From Naematelia aurantialba (lineage: Eukaryota; Basidiomycota; Tremellomycetes; Tremellales; Naemateliaceae), in assembly GCA_021527695.1 (NCBI GenBank), contig JAKFAO010000003.1, positions 806,001 to 870,000 of the forward strand: a stretch of 64,000 nt of DNA. The letters run 5' to 3'. The first letter of the stretch is position 1, and every line of letters starts with the position of its first letter. The position numbers were made by a program, and so were the translations under genes. Positions 59,016-64,000 of this stretch are shown here, in pieces. Below the pieces are notes generated by a model that worked only from the letters and a program-made list of their open reading frames with translations, had not been told where the DNA came from and did no database searches.

Positions 59016-60173
59016 ATGACCTTCAGGAGGTATCCTGCTTCGCTCGGTCTCGCAGCTTTCCTCGTCCTTGTAAGTCAACAAAGGACCTCCTCACCACCTG
59101 ACATGATATTGATGTATTCTCGTGACCCTACTTGGCCACTACTACCGGCTGCTTCAATTCTCAATTCTCACTTGCTCCAACTGGGCGTCATCGTGTGGCG
59201 GTTTGTCATGACGACCTTGCCTGTAACAGGCAGCCACCCTGTTCTTCTGGGTCTGGGCGTTCTCAGTCCATACATCAAGGCCCTTAGCTAGCTACATGTT
59301 GATCGAAATGGTGTCAAGGTGAGTCCTTATTCCTGCCTTGACTCCATTCGCAGCGAGAACGCTGACACGCGCGTGTCTGCAGTACGGACATTTTGGGTGG
59401 TGCACCTCCAACAATACCCTCTGCTACAAACATGACGGGTGCGTTGCAGGACTTGGATCCTCTTCCCCTCCATGGTAGCTCCTGCTTGCCAGCATGCCTT
59501 CCCTCTTCCAGCTGCGATGCCCAGCGTTTCGTTCACATGCTGAAGCCTCAGGTATGCCTGGCACCCCGAATTTATTGGGGGCAAACACACCTCGGGGGCG
59601 CTCATCTTCGTTGCGCTCACCGCTGCATTTGGATCACTAACGTTCTTCAGCCTCTTGTACTGGATCCATAATCTCGCTTCTGGCTTCCTCAGCACAGCTC
59701 TCACGGTACATCAGCATCCTGATACACCCAAACCGAGCTAGGTTGTTGATAATCATCCGTTAACCTCCTGTGACTCGTGTGCATACTCGTGTATTCTTCG
59801 TTCGCGGCCTGTATCCATGTACAACCCACGCATCAGGCGTTTACAGCTCTCTTGGGGGCCATCTCCTTGTTTATGGTTGTCGTACTTTTTGAGTCGCACA
59901 CCACCGATTCAAGACCAATGGACTCTTCCCGCACTACGGAGGAGCATTCCCGCTCGTCTTTATCGGATGGATACTTCTCCTGATTGCTCTTCCGCTTGCC
60001 CTCATTGGTTGGATTTGCGAACGGCACTACAGGTGAGCATGTGGGTAACACTGCTTGAGGAACCACTTTGGCTAATTTGTGAAACAGGCGGGAGCTCATC
60101 ACTACAGATGGGGTGACTACGACAAAGATGATGAGCACAGGAGGTGATTCTAACCGACAGTCCCGCTGTTAAT
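59016..60173 (+). CDS. Sur7/PalI-type tetraspan membrane protein
   Basis: Multi-exon; firm exons are 59016-59069 (MTFRRYPASLGLAAFLVL, first helix) and 59230-59318 (AATLFFWVWAFSVH, LASYMLIEMVS). Later coding blocks read YGHFGWCTSNNTLCYK (extracellular Cys-containing loop, about 59382-59440) and GALIFVALTAAFGSLTFFSLLYWI (helix, about 59600-59690). They are followed by AFTALLGAISLFMVVVLF, then GGAFPLVFIGWILLLIALPLALIGW (last helix, about 59935-60020), and a tail to the stop at 60173. The GWC…C loop and four helices match the Sur7/PalI superfamily: eisosome, cell-wall integrity or pH sensing. Some junctions between 59319 and 59900 are not resolved; the two candidate frames of the loop exon disagree by phase. 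Confidence 0.6.
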
Positions 60174-60486
60174 ATCACGATTTCGCGTAATCTGAGGCAC
60201 CAATCTGCTCTCCCTACCTACATAGTTAGTGTTCATATCCGCTCATGACCTGTAATGATGTGATGATACGGTGATGCATGCCTGTGCGTGGGCTCTTGCT
60301 TGTTCGAACGCTTGTCCATACTGCATGAGCATCCACAGGTGTCCGTACACGACATTGCATAGTGTGGGCGTATGGACTGCCCGTGAGTCAGTTGAACTCC
60401 ACCCCGAGTCACCGATACATTCTCGAATGAAAACCAAGTATTCTTAAGCTGCATCTGTCAAGTCTCTCGTCTGCAACTGATGAAGA
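60174..60486. other. Intergenic, convergent
   Basis: About 310 bp; nothing supported. Confidence 0.45.
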
Positions 60487-60615
60487 TTACTTGAACTCAG
60501 GTGTCCCATCTTCATTGACCTTGAACCAACTCGAGGTACCACCTCGTCCTTGATTATTCAGCAGCCACCCTTCTTTGATTGCATCCCTGACTCAGCGGCC
60601 GTCGGCCGTCTCAGT

Positions 60616-61555
60616 CTAATCGTCATTGGTGTCCCGTCCTTGTTCCTTCTTCTGCCAATCAAGCCAGCTCCCAGTATAGTTTCGAACGTTTGGGTATCCT
60701 CGCTCGACCGCCTGCTCAGCAGCCGTGGCTGAGCGTTTACCGGAGCGACAGAAAAAGATGATGTTTTGGTTGTAGCTCGGTTTAGGAAATGCGAATTTCT
60801 GAACACATCGTTAGATGGAATTCCATTCGAGAACGACGACAGAAGCTTCAAAATGAGGATTCTTGGGTGGAAGAAGGCTACTGGTTGGGTAGGATGGGAG
60901 TAATAGGATGTACGCAAGGAATGAGACGGCAAGGGCACACATTCTCATATGAATCAGTGTCACTTTGGGGCAGGAGATATAAGATCAGGAACCCCTATCC
61001 GCTGACGAAGCTTTGATAACTGGTATATACGAGTCGAAACAGAGGAGGAGCAGACAGCGAGACGACCACCACGTACCCGTTGGAACTCGCCAGGAGTAAA
61101 CCTCTCCTGTAGTGATTCCTTTAGCACCGAAAGTGGAAGGTTTACAGCGCTCGGTATGGAGCCTAACGAGACCTCTTCCGGCTCTCGCACGTCAACAAGC
61201 AGTATATCCTGACCAGTCAGTCCCAACAACAGCCGCGAAACACGTCATTTCCTGGGTAAAACGATTCGGGACGAAAGGGCTGAAGGTATGTAGATGCTGA
61301 GAGAAGCGGATGACTCACATCATTGGGCTGTTCAGTGATAGGTTTCAGCTCGTGGTAGTCTATGACCGGGTTCGTCGCCCACGCGTTCGTGGCCTGTGCT
61401 TTCCCTCTTACTTGGAAGCGTCCTGCAGCAAGTGGAGTTCGGGCTACGAGGGGGACAGCTGCTGAGCGTGTGTATGCTCGGCTTGCACCCTGCACAGTGT
61501 GCCATATACCCGGGTGACAGCGTGCGAAAGATCGTATACTGGCTCTGAGTGACAT
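60616..61555 (-). CDS. Mitochondrial single-domain rhodanese (sulfurtransferase)
   Basis: Exons, high to low: 61555-61319, 61208-61077, 60798-60616; 183 aa, all phase 0. The N-terminal about 60 residues are Arg/Ala/Ser-rich without acidic residues, a mitochondrial presequence. Rhodanese core: DILLVDVREPEEVSLG, PLSVLKESL, IIFFCRSGKRSATAAE (active-site Cys loop CRSGKR) and YTGSWLDW. Known reaction: sulfur transfer from thiosulfate or persulfide. It resembles yeast Rdl1/Rdl2. Downstream, 60586-60487 encodes a conserved-looking tail (GRGGTSSWFKVNEDGTPEF) that would follow SLDW-type Trp in phase if a weak GC donor (GCAGAA) after GATTG were used. In that case the protein ends at 60487, not at 60616. 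Confidence 0.82.
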
Positions 61556-61791
61556 GGCTGCAATAATGACAACGAAGACATCAAACAAGGTCGGGAGTAG
61601 CAAGGACCAGCTGACCGTGACGTGGCATTTTGTCAATGTGCTGGCTCGACTTTTTCGAACCGATTCTCAACTCTTGCTCAACGCGGACTCTTGCGTCTTT
61701 CTCGACACCCGATTCTCAAGAGAGACGACAGCTGGCGGGATTTCGGAGGTTTTGACTGCGGTCGGGTTCGAGTGGAAAGCTCGCTCGAATC

Positions 61792-63358
61792 ATGTCGCAC
61801 CGAACCTTTGCTCCTGCGTTCCAGCGGCTCATCTCCGTCCGCCGGCGACCATCATTCCTCTCTCGCCCCTTCACAACATCGGTTACCTTATTTGAAAGCG
61901 CCTCATCCGCCGAACTAGTCATACCGCGACCGCGTCGATCGACTCTCACGCCTGAGCTCGCTCCTCCGCCTGCCACTCTGGCATCGCTGCTCGCTCGCCT
62001 CAACCTTCCTGGAGACCCAAGTCTGCAATCTGACCTGCTCGCGTGCCTCACTCACCCTTCATACAACTACCCTCGCAGGCAGGTGGACCCCGAAGTACCC
62101 CCGATTCAAGACAATGAGCCAACTAACGAGCTCTGGTGCGCCGTCGGCAATTCACTTCTTGGTCTCTTTGCGGCGGAGCATCTTGCCGCGCAGTATCCTC
62201 TCCTGCCGACCGAGGCTCTTAAGCTCGCCGTCACTGCATATGTGGGACATAAGGCGTGCTTTTCCGTCGCACGTGAGCTGGGAGTCGGCGTACAGAGCGC
62301 CGGTAACGCCGGTGCGGTGGGTCGTGGACGAGGCCAGCCCAGTTCTGGCATCCAAGTACGATGGCGGAGGACTCAGCGATACGAGGACGAAGGGGGTCCA
62401 GAGCGGGTGCCTTTTGGCCGGCGGTTTAGAAAACACATGGAAGGTCAAGCGCGGCTGGAAGAGATTGAGGGACAGGTGGCCGAGGGTAAGCGGGTGGAAG
62501 GGTTTGAAGAGGTGGTTGCGGGAGCCGTGAAGGCGTTTGTCGGATTAATATACCAGGAAATGGTGAGAGTTCCCGCCTCCATTTATTCTGCCGGTCGTCA
62601 CCCAGTATCCCCCTGGCATACATGACATTCCATTGCGCAGGAGACCTGAGCTAATCTGTGTCTAGGGAATCCATGCCGCAAGAACCTTCGTTCACGCCCA
62701 TTTCTTCACCCGTCATCTCGATCTTCCGTCCTTGTTCAATTTCAAATCTCCCAAATACGTCCTGTCGGGAGTGGTGGCCAAACAGCTAGTCGAAGCCGGT
62801 GTATCCCCAAATTCTGGTCTCGGGCGCATAGAAGCTCGGTAAGTGCTGTACTTTTCGACGTCTATGTGCCTAACTAACTGCCGGAGTCTTCTTGCATCTA
62901 CCGGTGCTCACTCTGCCTCGCCGATATTCAATGTCGGCCTGTTTCTGCCGACCGGCCTCAAGCTTGGCGAGGGACACGGCTCTTCTCTCAAGATGGCCGA
63001 ACATCGCGCAGCCGTCAATGCCCTTTTGTCCTTCTTTCTGGTTCGTGGTGACCAGGGTCATCGGATCGGCACAATCCCCCAGAAGCATAAGACCAATGCA
63101 GGCGACATTCTTGGTGAAGGCTTACCAACCCGCGCACATGTTCAGTTCCCCATAGACATGCAGGGTGTCGCGCGCGCTGTTCCAGAAATGGAACGCCAAG
63201 ACTATCAGGGCTCCGTGTGGGGTGGGGGAGACGTCGAGATAGAGAGTAGTAAGCGGAGCGCCTGGGAAGGGCGGGGAGGCGGAGGTGGACACAGGTCGGC
63301 GTCAAATGTGCTAAAGAGGAACGGGGCGATAGATGAGGAATCGCTGGCCATACAATAG
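61792..63358 (+). CDS. MRPL3: Mitochondrial large-subunit ribosomal protein mL44
   Basis: Three exons: 61792-62562, 62666-62838, 62887-63358; 471 aa. Mitochondrial presequence (Arg-rich, FLSRPFTTSVT). The RNase III-like fold lacks the catalytic signature: LLACLTHPSYNY, NELWCAVGNSLLGLFAAEHL, VAGAVKAFVGLIYQEMG. The double-stranded-RNA-binding-like part follows: GAHSASPIFNVGLFLPTGLKLGEGHGSS, MAEHRAAVNALLSFFLVRGD. Known role: structural protein of the mitochondrial 54S subunit. A stop-free 45-nt GT-AG-bounded segment after RGDQG could be a further intron; splicing it out gives GDQGDILGEGLP. The C-terminal Gly-rich tail is variable. Confidence 0.87.
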
Positions 63359-63634
63359 GTGGCCAGGTCCGCGAGATAATGTATGCATCACATCAGTCAT
63401 GTTCTCTCCGCCTCTTTGGGTCGAGTCAATCTACGGCAAGCAGGTCATTCACTTGACATCTGGACGCGACCAGATCACTAGGGAAGAGCAGATGATGGAT
63501 CATGCACTCGTGCATGGCTTCTGCGACTGGTGGCATATGAAAAAAAAGGTTCCGTTTCAAAACAACATTCACCCGTGTTCGTCTGCGGTCGTGCAGCGAC
63601 CATCCTCAGTTCTTGATAGGCACATTGAGCACAG

Positions 63635-64000
63635 ATGTCGGCCGAAGCAGGACCGTCAACAGCAGCGCTCGCGCTAGCGCCCTCAGGAAGCAACATCAAG
63701 CGCCTCTCGACACTTGGTAAACACCTCATTCCGGCAGCGGGAGACACGGGCATGGGGCCTGCTTCAAGCATCAAAGGTCCCGGAACTGGAGCAGCTGTTG
63801 GACCTGGAGGAGGAAATTCTGCTGCTGGAGGAAATGTCGGAAGCCAGCTGTTCAGTCCCGTCGAGCTGTGTGGATTCGTGAGTATTGATTTCCTTGCCGA
63901 GTAGTGAAGTGGAGCGGTGGCGGCAGCACAAAGACGGGATATGGCAGGAGTAATGATGAAGGCAGGGATAGGGCCCACTGAACGTTTGTCATCTATAACT
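63635..64000 (+). CDS. First exon of a gene leaving the window
   Basis: ATG at 63635 begins 81 codons rich in Gly, Ala and Ser (MSAEAGPSTAALALAPSG), then SQLFSPVELCGF, and reaches a good donor GTGAGT at 63878 in phase 0. The rest of the gene would lie beyond base 64000. If unspliced, the frame stops at 63904. The function cannot be judged from this part. Confidence 0.5.

Noticed and set aside
60558..60938. 126-aa minus-strand frame overlapping the rhodanese
   Set aside because: Wrong frame of the rhodanese third exon apart from its last bases.

Overview
The window is nuclear DNA of a filamentous or yeast-like fungus, most likely a basidiomycete of the Tremellomycetes or a close relative. Genes are compact and carry many short introns (mostly 40-60 nt). 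Stop-to-stop distances are often only a few hundred bases, and gene content is eukaryotic housekeeping. A Ste50-type adaptor with two C-terminal SH3 domains, an SGNH protein of the capsule-associated type and a Rac1 GTPase fit a basidiomycete. This placement is inferred from gene content and architecture; no search was run. Exon boundaries were worked out by hand from conserved protein frames plus splice-site phase.

Layout. 0-5.6 kb: a hypothetical gene, an FRA10AC1-type protein (-) and the Rag GTPase GTR2 (+), followed by a 17-bp minisatellite. 6-13.5 kb: a small mitochondrial protein (-), the zinc transporter YKE4/ZIP7 (+), GINS subunit PSF2 (-) and an SGNH/capsule-associated protein (+). 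14-23.8 kb: proteasome beta subunit PRE1 (-), the large Arf exchange factor GEA/GBF1 (+), tRNA deaminase subunit TAD3 (-) and a SET-domain protein (-). 24.3-30 kb: 5-oxoprolinase OXP1 (-, 18 exons). 31-37.5 kb: STE50 (+) and a FunK1-like kinase-like protein (-). 37.7-44 kb: GEP4 phosphatase (+), the snRNP/methylosome subunit pICln (-), a small membrane protein (+) and a coiled-coil protein (-). 44.5-51.5 kb: UGP1 (+), histone H4-K20 methyltransferase SET9 (-) and a small transmembrane protein (+). 51.8-64 kb: a Zn2Cys6 transcription factor (-), RAC1 (-), a Pom33/TMEM33 protein (-), a Sur7/PalI-type tetraspan (+), a rhodanese (-), mitochondrial ribosomal protein mL44 (+) and a gene that leaves the window (+).

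The genes do not form one pathway or a biosynthetic cluster. Loose themes are TOR/nutrient and trafficking GTPase control (GTR2, GEA, RAC1, STE50), chromatin (two SET proteins), mitochondria (GEP4, mL44, rhodanese) and cell surface or capsule (UGP1 makes UDP-glucose; the SGNH protein; the Sur7-like protein).

The most unusual signal is in the splicing layer. At least five introns use a GC-AG boundary with a strong GCAAG donor, and several introns have grown by internal tandem duplication, sometimes duplicating a splice-site-like sequence. There are exons of 14-25 nt, and three conserved genes (UGP1, pICln, TAD3) contain a frame break that no canonical splice choice repairs. No CRISPR, insertion sequence, transposase or rRNA gene was seen, and I could not support any tRNA gene.
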